Below are positions 1 through 7,729 of a stretch of DNA of 64,000 bases, piece by piece. The stretch comes from CAJJDF01 sp965655625 (GTDB taxonomy: Bacteria > Bacteroidota > Bacteroidia > Flavobacteriales_D > CAJJDF01). The translations under genes were made by a program, and so were the position numbers. Numbering within the stretch: the first letter of the stretch is position 1; the number at the start of each line of letters is the position of its first letter. The notes under the pieces were generated by a model. That model saw nothing but the letters and a program-made list of their open reading frames with translations, was not told the origin of the DNA and ran no database searches. The stretch lies in assembly GCA_965655625.1 (NCBI GenBank), contig CBFHHA010000005.1:1-64000 (forward strand). Direction: 5' to 3'.

Positions 1-1
1 A

Positions 2-439
2 CCCCAAATAGGAAATGCCATTCTCGAAGATTATGTAGAAGTAGGTGCCAATACCACCATCGACCGAGCTACATTAGGATCTACGGTAATAAAAAAAGGA
101 GTGAAACTGGATAACCTTATTCAGGTTGCTCACAACGTTGAGATTGGAGAAAATACCGTTATCGCAGCTCAAACGGGAATAGCAGGATCTACCAAAATAG
201 GAAAAAATTGTATGATTGGCGGACAAGTAGGAATTGTAGGTCACATCACCATTGCCGATGAGGTAAAAATCGCAGCACAATCTGGAGTGGGTCATACTAT
301 TACCGAAAAAGGACAAATTGTTCAAGGGTCGCCAGCATTTCCGATTGGTGATTTCAAAAGATCATACATTGTGTACCGAAGTCTACCAGATTTGAAGAAA
401 AAAGTAGACAAATTAGAAAAACAGCTATCTAACAAATAG
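2..439 (+). CDS. lpxD: LpxD C-terminal part (UDP-3-O-acylglucosamine N-acyltransferase), cut by window edge
   Basis: LpxD transfers a 3-hydroxyacyl chain from acyl carrier protein to the 2-amino group of UDP-3-O-acylglucosamine, a cytoplasmic step of lipid A synthesis. Only the last 145 residues are here; the frame is open from base 2 with no start, so the gene begins before the window. The fragment shows hexapeptide repeats of a left-handed beta-helix (IGENTVI, IGKNCMI, IADEVKI). The segment LDNLIQVAHNVEIGEN holds a His (fragment residue 44) that aligns by motif with the catalytic His of E. coli LpxD. It is followed 11 bases later by lpxC-fabZ, which fits the usual Bacteroidota order lpxD-lpxC/fabZ-lpxA and one operon. 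Confidence 0.95.
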   Translation, partial: PQIGNAILEDYVEVGANTTIDRATLGSTVIKKGVKLDNLIQVAHNVEIGENTVIAAQTGIAGSTKIGKNCMIGGQVGIVGHITIADEVKIAAQSGVGHTITEKGQIVQGSPAFPIGDFKRSYIVYRSLPDLKKKVDKLEKQLSNK

Positions 440-450
440 AAAAAAAACTC

Positions 451-1857
451 ATGACCGATTTTCAAAAAACGATAAAATCTACCGTTACCCTCGAAGGTAT
501 CGGGCTACACACAGGAAAAAAAACAACTCTTTCCATTCTTCCAGCTCCTGCCAATCACGGGTACAAATTCCAACGAATGGATGTTGAGAACCAACCGATG
601 ATCGATGGTGATGTAAACAGAGTTACCGAAACGCAAAGAGGAACAACTCTCGAGCAAAACGGCACAAAAATTCATACCACTGAACATGTGCTTGCAGGAA
701 TATATTCTACAGGAATAGACAATGCCATCATTCAGGTAAACGGTCCAGAAATCCCTATAATGGATGGAAGTTCACGACCGTTTATTGAGGCAATTGAAAA
801 AGCAGGAATTGAAGATCAAGAAGTATTACGCGAGTATTTTGAAATTAAAGACACCATTAAATTCGAGGTGGCTGAGAAAGGAATTGAGTTTTTGGCTGTT
901 CCAGATGAAAATTACCGAGTAACCGTAATGGTGGATTACCGTTCGCCAGCTCTTGGAACTCAGCATGCATCCATGATGCAACTTACTGATTTTAAAGAAG
1001 AAATCTCAACTTGCAGAACTTTTGTTTTTATGCGTGAATTGGAGCAACTTGCAGCAAACGGACTTATTAAAGGAGGAGATTTGGACAATGCTATTGTTTT
1101 GGTAGAAAGAGACGACATTTCGGACGAAGAGATTAACAGACTAAGAAAACTACTTGGAAAAGAGGATCTTGAAATAAAACTAGATGGAATTGGGGTTTTG
1201 AATACCACTAAACTCAAGTTCCAAAACGAGCCTGCTCGTCACAAATTACTAGACATTGTGGGAGATCTTGCCTTAATCGGAAAAAGAATTAAGGGGCATA
1301 TTTTGAGTGCAAGACCCGGCCATTACGGAAATACGGAATTTGGCAAACTGCTCAAAGCAAAGTTTATTGAGGAGAAAAACGACAAAACAAAACATTTTGA
1401 CTTAACAAAGGAACCGCTGTTTGATATCAATGATATTTCGAACATGATTCCGCACAGATACCCATTTTTGTTGATTGACAAAGTAATGGAGATTACAGAA
1501 AATGGAATTATCGGGGTGAAAAATGTCACATTAAACGAACCATTTTTCATGGGGCATTTTCCTGGAAACCCAGTTATGCCAGGCGTACTACAGATAGAGG
1601 CTATGGCGCAAACTGGCGGAGTTTTTGCCTTGAACCAAGTGGAAGATCCAGAGAATTACTCGACCTATTTCTTGAAAATTGACAACGTTCGATACAAGAA
1701 AAAGGTAATACCAGGAGACACGATTGTTTTTGAATTAGAGTTAATCAGTCCGATAAGAAGAGGGTTGGTAAACATGAAAGGAAAAGCATACGTAAACGGA
1801 ATTATTGTGTCAGAAGCTGAAATGCTTGCGCAAATCGTAAAAGAAAAAAACAATTAA
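451..1857 (+). CDS. lpxC-fabZ: Bifunctional LpxC deacetylase / FabZ 3-hydroxyacyl-ACP dehydratase
   Basis: This is a fusion of two enzymes. Residues 1 to about 305 are LpxC, the zinc-dependent UDP-3-O-acyl-N-acetylglucosamine deacetylase that commits sugar to lipid A. Residues about 320 to 468 are FabZ, the hot-dog-fold dehydratase of fatty acid synthesis. Visible LpxC features are Glu78-His79 in TTEHVLAG, His264 and Asp268 in RHKLLDIVGD, and His291 in ARPGHYGNTEF. FabZ shows PHRYPFLLID, the catalytic His369 in GHFPGNPVMPG and Glu383 in QIEAMAQTGG. Both halves look intact. The fusion is known across Bacteroidota and is not a novelty. Two bases separate it from lpxA, so translation is probably coupled. 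Confidence 0.97.
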   Translation: MTDFQKTIKSTVTLEGIGLHTGKKTTLSILPAPANHGYKFQRMDVENQPMIDGDVNRVTETQRGTTLEQNGTKIHTTEHVLAGIYSTGIDNAIIQVNGPEIPIMDGSSRPFIEAIEKAGIEDQEVLREYFEIKDTIKFEVAEKGIEFLAVPDENYRVTVMVDYRSPALGTQHASMMQLTDFKEEISTCRTFVFMRELEQLAANGLIKGGDLDNAIVLVERDDISDEEINRLRKLLGKEDLEIKLDGIGVLNTTKLKFQNEPARHKLLDIVGDLALIGKRIKGHILSARPGHYGNTEFGKLLKAKFIEEKNDKTKHFDLTKEPLFDINDISNMIPHRYPFLLIDKVMEITENGIIGVKNVTLNEPFFMGHFPGNPVMPGVLQIEAMAQTGGVFALNQVEDPENYSTYFLKIDNVRYKKKVIPGDTIVFELELISPIRRGLVNMKGKAYVNGIIVSEAEMLAQIVKEKNN

Positions 1858-1859
1858 TT

Positions 1860-2636
1860 ATGAGTAATCCTCAAGCAAACATTCATCCAAACGCAATAAT
1901 TGCGGAAGGGGCAATTATCGAACCTTTTGCTACGATTGGTGACAATGTAGTAATTGGTGCAGGAACATGGATAGGTCCTGGAGCAGTGATAATGAGCGGT
2001 GCCCGAATTGGAGAAAATTGCAAAATTTTTCCAGGTGCAGTAATCTCTGCCATTCCGCAGGACCTTAAGTTTGAAGGAGAAGATACGACTGTTGAAATTG
2101 GAGACAACACGACTATCCGTGAGTGCGTGACCATTAATAGAGGAACTGTAGACAAAATGACTACCAAGATTGGAAATAACTGCCTTGTAATGGCTTACAC
2201 CCACTTTGGGCACGACACCATAATGGGTGACAACTGTGTAGTTGCCAACTCCGTGAATATTGCCGGACATGTAACAATTGAAGATTGGGCAATAATCGAG
2301 GGAATGGTTGGAGTTCAGCAATTTACGAGAATAGGAAAGCATGCGTTTGTTGCTGGAGGCAGCATGGTAAGAAAAAGTGTCCCTCCTTTTGTAAAAGCAG
2401 CTAGAGAGCCTATTTCTTATGTAGGAGTGAATGCCATTGGATTGCGAAGAAGAGGATACAGCAATGAGCAAATTACCAACATTGAAGATGTGTACAGAAC
2501 AATTTATGTGCAAAACAAAAACATGACCCAAGCACTAAAAATTGCCGACCTGGAACTTCCAAAGTCTCAAGAAAAACAAGAAATTCTTGACTTCATAAAC
2601 CAGGAAACTAAAGGAATAATGAGGGGGTTTAATTAA
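1860..2636 (+). CDS. lpxA: LpxA, acyl-ACP:UDP-N-acetylglucosamine O-acyltransferase
   Basis: LpxA catalyses the first step of lipid A synthesis, moving a 3-hydroxyacyl chain from acyl carrier protein to the 3-OH of UDP-GlcNAc. The 258-residue protein has the usual length, an N-terminal left-handed beta-helix made of hexapeptide repeats (IGDNVVI, IGAGTWI, IGENCKI), and a C-terminal helical part with GLRRRGYS. The segment MAYTHFGHDTIMG carries the His pair whose second member (His118) corresponds to catalytic His125 of the E. coli enzyme. It starts two bases after the lpxC-fabZ stop and is the last gene of the lipid A run. Confidence 0.97.
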   Translation: MSNPQANIHPNAIIAEGAIIEPFATIGDNVVIGAGTWIGPGAVIMSGARIGENCKIFPGAVISAIPQDLKFEGEDTTVEIGDNTTIRECVTINRGTVDKMTTKIGNNCLVMAYTHFGHDTIMGDNCVVANSVNIAGHVTIEDWAIIEGMVGVQQFTRIGKHAFVAGGSMVRKSVPPFVKAAREPISYVGVNAIGLRRRGYSNEQITNIEDVYRTIYVQNKNMTQALKIADLELPKSQEKQEILDFINQETKGIMRGFN

Positions 2637-2769
2637 AGAAAAGAACAACTAATAGAGTCACCTGATTTTAGCTGTTTTTAAGAAAAATAATTTGCCACAA
2701 TTCCATTCCTATCACCATGAAAGAACTAGGGCAGATCAAATAATTTGGTAAAAAAGAAATAGATTCAAC

Positions 2770-3390
2770 ATGAAAATCGCTCTTGAAAATGCAGGTAAAA
2801 AGTATAACAGAGAATGGATTTTTAGAAATTTATCTCTTGAAATAAATAGTCCTTCTTCCATTGTAATTACCGGAGGAAATGGTTCTGGAAAATCCACTTT
2901 ACTCAAATCTATTTCGGGATTTGAAACACCTACTGAAGGCAAAATAACTTACTTGGAGGACCAAGAAATAGCTCCTGAAAAAATCTATAGAAAAGTATCG
3001 TATACGGCTCCTTACATTGGCGTGATTGAGGAATACACCATGGAAGAGTTATTTCAATTCTACAGCAAACTAAAACCATTCAGAAATGAAATTAACTACC
3101 CAGAGTTTCTTGCTATCATTGAGCTAGAAAAAGCAAAGAAAAAGGCCATTAAGGACTTTTCTTCGGGAATGAAACAACGAGTAAAACTTGGACTAGCTAT
3201 CTTATCTGACACTCCCATTTTACTTCTGGATGAACCTACTTCAAATTTTGACAAGAATGCCATTACCTGGTATCAAAACTTGATACGAAACAACCTTGAT
3301 AACAGAATTGTGTTTGTCGCTTCCAATAATCAACAAGACGAATCCTTCTTTTGTGAAAAGGAAATAACTATTGAAGCCTATAAAAAATGA
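2770..3390 (+). CDS. ABC transporter ATP-binding protein
   Basis: A 206-residue single ABC ATPase domain. It has a Walker A motif GGNGSGKST (residues 35-43), a signature FSSGMKQRVKLGLA, and a Walker B ILLLDEPT followed by a D-loop (SNFD). It binds and hydrolyses ATP to drive an ABC exporter or a related machine. No membrane permease is encoded beside it, so its partner must be elsewhere and the substrate cannot be named. It is short at the C-terminus, like the CcmA-type and small exporter ATPases of Bacteroidota. Its stop overlaps the start of the next gene by four bases (ATGA), which indicates co-translation with the AlkD-like gene. Confidence 0.9.
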   Translation: MKIALENAGKKYNREWIFRNLSLEINSPSSIVITGGNGSGKSTLLKSISGFETPTEGKITYLEDQEIAPEKIYRKVSYTAPYIGVIEEYTMEELFQFYSKLKPFRNEINYPEFLAIIELEKAKKKAIKDFSSGMKQRVKLGLAILSDTPILLLDEPTSNFDKNAITWYQNLIRNNLDNRIVFVASNNQQDESFFCEKEITIEAYKK

Positions 3391-4061
3391 TCGGGTTTGT
3401 TTCGCAACTTCAGGCCGAATTTGAACAACGAGCCGACCGAAATATTGCTCGACAACAAGAAGCCTATCTCAAAAATAAATTCCAACTTTTGGGTTTAAAA
3501 ACACCCACCAGAAAGGAAGCCCAACAGGCATTTTTGCTGAAAGCAAATCTTCCCGAAAAATCTGAACTAACCGAAATCACGAAAAGTCTTTGGAAAAAAC
3601 CTCAACGAGAATTTCAATATTTCGCCATCGACCTGAACAGAAAATACCTAAAAAAAATTGAAAAACCCGACATAGAACTGTTCGAAATGATGATCACTGA
3701 CAAATCATGGTGGGATACGGTTGATTTAATCGCTTCGAATATTATAGGCAGCTATTTCAAGTTATTTCCGGAAGAAATAAAACCCGTTACAGATAAATGG
3801 ATGAGCTCTGGAAACATTTGGTTACAGAGAACTTGCCTTCTCTTTCAATTAAAATACAAAGAAGAAATAAACACCGAATTGCTTTCGAAATTCATCCTAG
3901 CGCTTGTAGGCACAAGCGAATTTTTCATCAACAAAGCCATTGGTTGGATTTTGAGAGAATACACGCGCACAAACCCTGACTGGGTACTCGCATTTGTACA
4001 AACGAATAAAGACAAATTGAGTAATTTATCTAAAAATGAGGCATTGAAATTAATCGGTTAA
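3387..4061 (+). CDS. AlkD-like DNA alkylation repair protein
   Basis: A 224-residue all-helical protein of the AlkD family (HEAT-like repeats), DNA glycosylases that remove bulky or cationic alkylated bases such as 3- and 7-alkylpurines. Recognisable family segments are KSLWKKPQREFQYFAIDL, DKSWWDTVDLIASNIIG and FFINKAIGWILREY. The Trp, Asp and Arg positions in the last two are those that line the DNA-facing groove in characterised AlkD proteins. The length is typical. It overlaps the ABC ATPase gene by four bases upstream. At its 3' end it overlaps the convergent methyltransferase gene by four bases, so the two transcripts meet tail to tail with no spacer. Confidence 0.88.
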   Translation: MIGFVSQLQAEFEQRADRNIARQQEAYLKNKFQLLGLKTPTRKEAQQAFLLKANLPEKSELTEITKSLWKKPQREFQYFAIDLNRKYLKKIEKPDIELFEMMITDKSWWDTVDLIASNIIGSYFKLFPEEIKPVTDKWMSSGNIWLQRTCLLFQLKYKEEINTELLSKFILALVGTSEFFINKAIGWILREYTRTNPDWVLAFVQTNKDKLSNLSKNEALKLIG

Positions 4062-5239
4062 AACTTTTCACAAACCACACAAATCTTGTCCTCGTCTTTG
4101 TTTGTTGTAAAAAACAAATACAGTTCGCCTCCCTCTTTTATATTCAGCGTTTTCCTCAAGGCATCCACTTTCTTCGGGAAATTACGTGTTGTAACATTCG
4201 CCTTTTTTCCTCCAAATTGTTTCTTTATTGCTTTAGTCTGGAAAGGAATTATCTCTTTTACCCGAAACGAACGTCCAGGAAAATCAATGGATTCATTGCT
4301 TGTATAAAGATGAGAGTGCTTATGCAGCTTAGCTAATTCCAACTGAACAGAAACCTGGTTAAACGCGCCCGATTTTAGCACAGCCGAATTAGGCTCATAC
4401 AAATAACTCAAGGGTCGCGAATAGGTTGGCACGTGATTACCTTCTTGAGCTAGTTCAAATTGGAAGGTTTGTTTTGCTTTTCCCAACATGTTTACCGTTT
4501 TTATTGTTGGCTCACTAGTATGCTCTTTCTCCAAAATCCAGAGCAATTCTTTTACTTCATTTTTCACCGCTACTACATGAATTTCTTTCACGAACTCCAA
4601 CTCAGAAATTCCTTGAGAAATATCTACTAAGGGAGAAGTTTTCATCATTATATGCCGCGATTTAGAAAACAACAAATCTAAATTTTCGGGAACGTTGGGC
4701 AAGCAATCTTTTAACAAAAATACCTTTCCTTTTGCCTCACTCCTGCGGGAAGGGTCAAGATAAATCCAATCATACACTGTATCATTATCGTGTAAAAATC
4801 TCATTCCATCTCCGCAAATAAATTCGCAATTATTTACCGCTAATTGCCGGAAATTATGAGCCGTAATTGCCGAAAGCTGTGGAGCTAATTCGCAGTGGAT
4901 AATCGTATCGAAAACCTGAGAAAAATAAAAATCATCCACCCCAAATCCGCCTGTTAAATCAATGAAACTTTTTCCAGAAATTAAGCTCGATTTATACCGC
5001 GCAGTTTCTTCCGAAGAGGTTTGTTCTATCGAAATTTTAGGTGGAAAATACACATCCTTCAGTTCGAACCAAGTAGGTAATTTATCTTTACACTTTAACT
5101 TTCCAACAATCTGCTCAGCTAACTCTTTGTTTGTAACTCCTTCAAAAACAGAGTTTTTTAAAATTAATTGATTTATATCGGTGCGTAAATTTACACCTAT
5201 AAACTCTTGAATCTCGCTTCTCAATAATTCTTTATTCAT
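4058..5239 (-). CDS. THUMP-like domain class I SAM-dependent methyltransferase
   Basis: A 393-residue protein with a Rossmann methyltransferase core in the middle. The SAM-binding glycine loop is DLTGGFGVDDFYFS, an acidic residue follows in HCELAP, and the catalytic-region motif is YLDPSRR. This matches the Bacteroidota family annotated as class I methyltransferase with a THUMP-like domain at the C-terminus (here about residues 325-393). The substrate is not known. THUMP relatives bind RNA, so an RNA target is a reasonable guess only. Its 5' end overlaps the recQ stop by eight bases, so the pair is translated from one mRNA. It is convergent with the AlkD-like gene. Confidence 0.8.
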   Translation of the reverse strand: MNKELLRSEIQEFIGVNLRTDINQLILKNSVFEGVTNKELAEQIVGKLKCKDKLPTWFELKDVYFPPKISIEQTSSEETARYKSSLISGKSFIDLTGGFGVDDFYFSQVFDTIIHCELAPQLSAITAHNFRQLAVNNCEFICGDGMRFLHDNDTVYDWIYLDPSRRSEAKGKVFLLKDCLPNVPENLDLLFSKSRHIMMKTSPLVDISQGISELEFVKEIHVVAVKNEVKELLWILEKEHTSEPTIKTVNMLGKAKQTFQFELAQEGNHVPTYSRPLSYLYEPNSAVLKSGAFNQVSVQLELAKLHKHSHLYTSNESIDFPGRSFRVKEIIPFQTKAIKKQFGGKKANVTTRNFPKKVDALRKTLNIKEGGELYLFFTTNKDEDKICVVCEKF

Positions 5240-7343
5240 CTTTTTGAATTATTGCAATACTTAACCGAATCTCTCCATAAGAAACTTGTTCCTCTAGTTT
5301 TTCGTAAATTGGTTTTAGCGAATTCTCTTTGTTCAGGCTCTCATACACTTTCCTTACCTTTTCGATGGTATTGGCCTCTACAAACTGATGTAAATTCACC
5401 TCTTTTCCTTCCGAATATAATTGAGATAAATGAGAAAAAATAGTGGTTATGCTCAACCCTCTTTTTTCAGCAATTTGCTCGGGAGTGAAACCTTCTTGGT
5501 ACAACCCAAAAGTTTCTAATGTGGTTGGAATTTTTTTTGGCTTGGCAGTGGCCTTAAATTTTCGTACCACCTCCATAAATTCTTCTCCGTACTCCTGCAT
5601 CTTGTTCATCCCTACTCCCGAAATGGCTAGAAATTGATTTTCTGTAACCGGCAATTCTTTGGCAATTTCTTGCAATGTTTTATCATTAAAAATAATATAG
5701 GCCGGCACATTTTCTTCTTTAGAAATCGCATACCTTACTCTTTTCAGGTCTTTAAATAGTTCTTCATTTACCTCTCCTTCATTGGCGATTCGCACAACTT
5801 TTGGTTTCTTCTTTTTCTCTTCGGCAGTCACTGGATAGGTAAGTTCCACTTTCTTTTCGCCCTTTAGCACTTTCTTACCCAAGGAAGAAATCTTTAGAGC
5901 AGAGTTTTCGCTATACATTATTTCTATCAGTCCTTGATTTGCCAATTGGATGATGTAATCTCGCCAATCAAAAAAACTAACTTCTTTACCCACTCCATAA
6001 GTTTTTAGTTGAGCATAATTCTTTTCGTGAACATCGGCATTGTTCGAACCTCGCAAAACATTAATGAGCATCGTAATTCCTTCCTTCTCACCCATTCGAG
6101 CTATACCTGAAAGGGCTTTTTGCGCCAAAATGGTTCCATCAAAGTTTTTTGGTGGGTTTTGACAAACGTCACAGTTTCCGCAGTTCTTCAATAAATGCTC
6201 CCCAAAGTAAGACAACAAAATTTTTCTTCGGCAAGATTTTGCCTCGGCAAACTGAAGCATTCTATTCAATTTTTCTTTTTGCATGGAAGAATGAGCGCCA
6301 TCATCTGCAAACTGGCTGTACAACACAAAATCTCTCATGTTGTAATAGAGTCGGGTTTCTGAAGGCAACCCATCTCTCCCAGCTCTTCCAATTTCTTGGT
6401 AATATCCTTCCAGATTCTTAGGCAAATTGTAATGAATCACCCATCTCACATTAGATTTATCAATTCCCATCCCAAAAGCAATAGTAGCCACAATAATCTT
6501 GGTATCGTCATTAATAAACTCTGTCTGAATCTTTTCTCTATCTTCCGAATTCATTCCTGCATGATAATATTCTACAGAATGACCTTCCTCTTTTAAATAC
6601 TCGGCTACCTCTTCGGTATTCTTTCTGCTCAAACAGTATACAATTCCACTTTCTCCTCGTTTTCTTTCCACAAATCGAGCAATCTCTTGCAATTTTTTCT
6701 TTTTGGGAACCTGCCCACGCACTTCTATACTTAAGTTTTTACGGTCAAAGGAAGAAATGAATAATTTCGAATCTTTCAGCCCCAACTGCTCCTCGATATC
6801 TTGTCTTGCCGATTTATCGGCTGTGGCGGTAAGCGCCATAAAAGGTACCTCCGGCAAAGAGTTTCTGAATACTTTAAGTTGAGTGTATTCCGGTCTAAAA
6901 TCATGTCCCCACATACTTACACAATGAGCCTCGTCTATGGCTACCAGTTTAATATTAAGCTCTTTGAGCCAAGAATTACTAACAGATATCAATTTTTCTG
7001 GAGACAAATACAGCAACTGAATCTTGCCTTTCATTGCTCTATCTATCACGTCATTTTCTTCCTGGGGCGAGATAGAACTATTAAAAAAATCCGCTTTTAT
7101 GCCGTTTCCCTTGAGAGCTTGCACCTGGTCTTTCATGAGCGATATTAAAGGGGAAACCACAACTGTAATTCCCGCCATACACAAAGCAGGAATTTGAAAA
7201 CAAATGGATTTTCCTCCGCCAGTTGGCATTAGTACGAAACTATCTTTTCGTTCTAAAGTCCTCGTAATTATTTCTTCCTGTAACGGACGAAATTCATTGT
7301 AACCGAATACTGTTTTTAATAATTCTTTGGGAGTGTTGCTCAA
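5232..7343 (-). CDS. recQ: ATP-dependent DNA helicase RecQ
   Basis: RecQ is a 3'-5' superfamily 2 DNA helicase acting in recombination and fork repair. Domains in order: helicase core with Walker A MPTGGGKSICFQ (Lys45), DEAH box AIDEAHCVSMWGHDF and motif VI IGRAGRDG; a RecQ-Ct zinc site with Cys residues in CRRKILLSYFGE and CGNCDVC; a winged helix; an HRDC domain (about residues 525-600); and a C-terminal helix-turn-helix-like stretch (FTPEQIAEKRGLSITTIFSH). The 703-residue length is typical of Bacteroidota RecQ. Seven bases separate it from the small gene upstream on the same strand, so both probably share a transcript with the downstream methyltransferase. Confidence 0.96.
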   Translation of the reverse strand: MSNTPKELLKTVFGYNEFRPLQEEIITRTLERKDSFVLMPTGGGKSICFQIPALCMAGITVVVSPLISLMKDQVQALKGNGIKADFFNSSISPQEENDVIDRAMKGKIQLLYLSPEKLISVSNSWLKELNIKLVAIDEAHCVSMWGHDFRPEYTQLKVFRNSLPEVPFMALTATADKSARQDIEEQLGLKDSKLFISSFDRKNLSIEVRGQVPKKKKLQEIARFVERKRGESGIVYCLSRKNTEEVAEYLKEEGHSVEYYHAGMNSEDREKIQTEFINDDTKIIVATIAFGMGIDKSNVRWVIHYNLPKNLEGYYQEIGRAGRDGLPSETRLYYNMRDFVLYSQFADDGAHSSMQKEKLNRMLQFAEAKSCRRKILLSYFGEHLLKNCGNCDVCQNPPKNFDGTILAQKALSGIARMGEKEGITMLINVLRGSNNADVHEKNYAQLKTYGVGKEVSFFDWRDYIIQLANQGLIEIMYSENSALKISSLGKKVLKGEKKVELTYPVTAEEKKKKPKVVRIANEGEVNEELFKDLKRVRYAISKEENVPAYIIFNDKTLQEIAKELPVTENQFLAISGVGMNKMQEYGEEFMEVVRKFKATAKPKKIPTTLETFGLYQEGFTPEQIAEKRGLSITTIFSHLSQLYSEGKEVNLHQFVEANTIEKVRKVYESLNKENSLKPIYEKLEEQVSYGEIRLSIAIIQKDE

Positions 7344-7350
7344 ATCTATT

Positions 7351-7611
7351 TTATTTCATCGGAAACAATTGTAGCTCCCTTATTTCTACTTCTACTTCTT
7401 GGCTAAAATCTATTTTTAGCGAATTATACTCTTCGTCCATCACAAACCAATAACCCACGATTTTATCACCTGGCAGTACTTTTTTGCCTTTGTACTTTTT
7501 ATAAAATCTAGAAACTGGCTTCGATTTCTCTTTTTCTATTGCAAATAATTTCCCTTCGGTTAAGTGTTCGTAAATAACGTGTTCTACATTTTTAAAAGGC
7601 AATATTGGCAT
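7351..7611 (-). CDS. Hypothetical 86-residue protein
   Basis: I do not recognise this protein. It is 86 residues, rich in Lys and Glu, with no membrane segment or signal peptide. The middle is basic (SRFYKKYKGKKVLPGDK) and the C-terminal third looks like beta strands (VEVEIRELQL). The phrase LPGDKIVGYW suggests a small beta-barrel-like fold, but this is weak. It is taken as real because it sits seven bases upstream of recQ on the same strand, uses ATG, and has coding-like composition. A perfect 12-base palindrome, CCTAAATTTAGG (7637-7648), lies about 25 bases before the start and includes a TAAATTTA box that could serve as a -7 element. Confidence 0.6.
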   Translation of the reverse strand: MPILPFKNVEHVIYEHLTEGKLFAIEKEKSKPVSRFYKKYKGKKVLPGDKIVGYWFVMDEEYNSLKIDFSQEVEVEIRELQLFPMK

Positions 7612-7729
7612 GACTTAATTTCCTGAATTTGTATTGCCTAAATTTAGGATAGTTTCGAGGAAAATAAAAATCCTATTTCTCTCTTTCTCACTTTCAATTT
7701 TTCTAAATTTGGTCACAAAATAATTCAAT

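Noticed and set aside
451..1857. lpxC-fabZ fusion as a novelty
   Set aside because: This fusion is well known in Bacteroidota.
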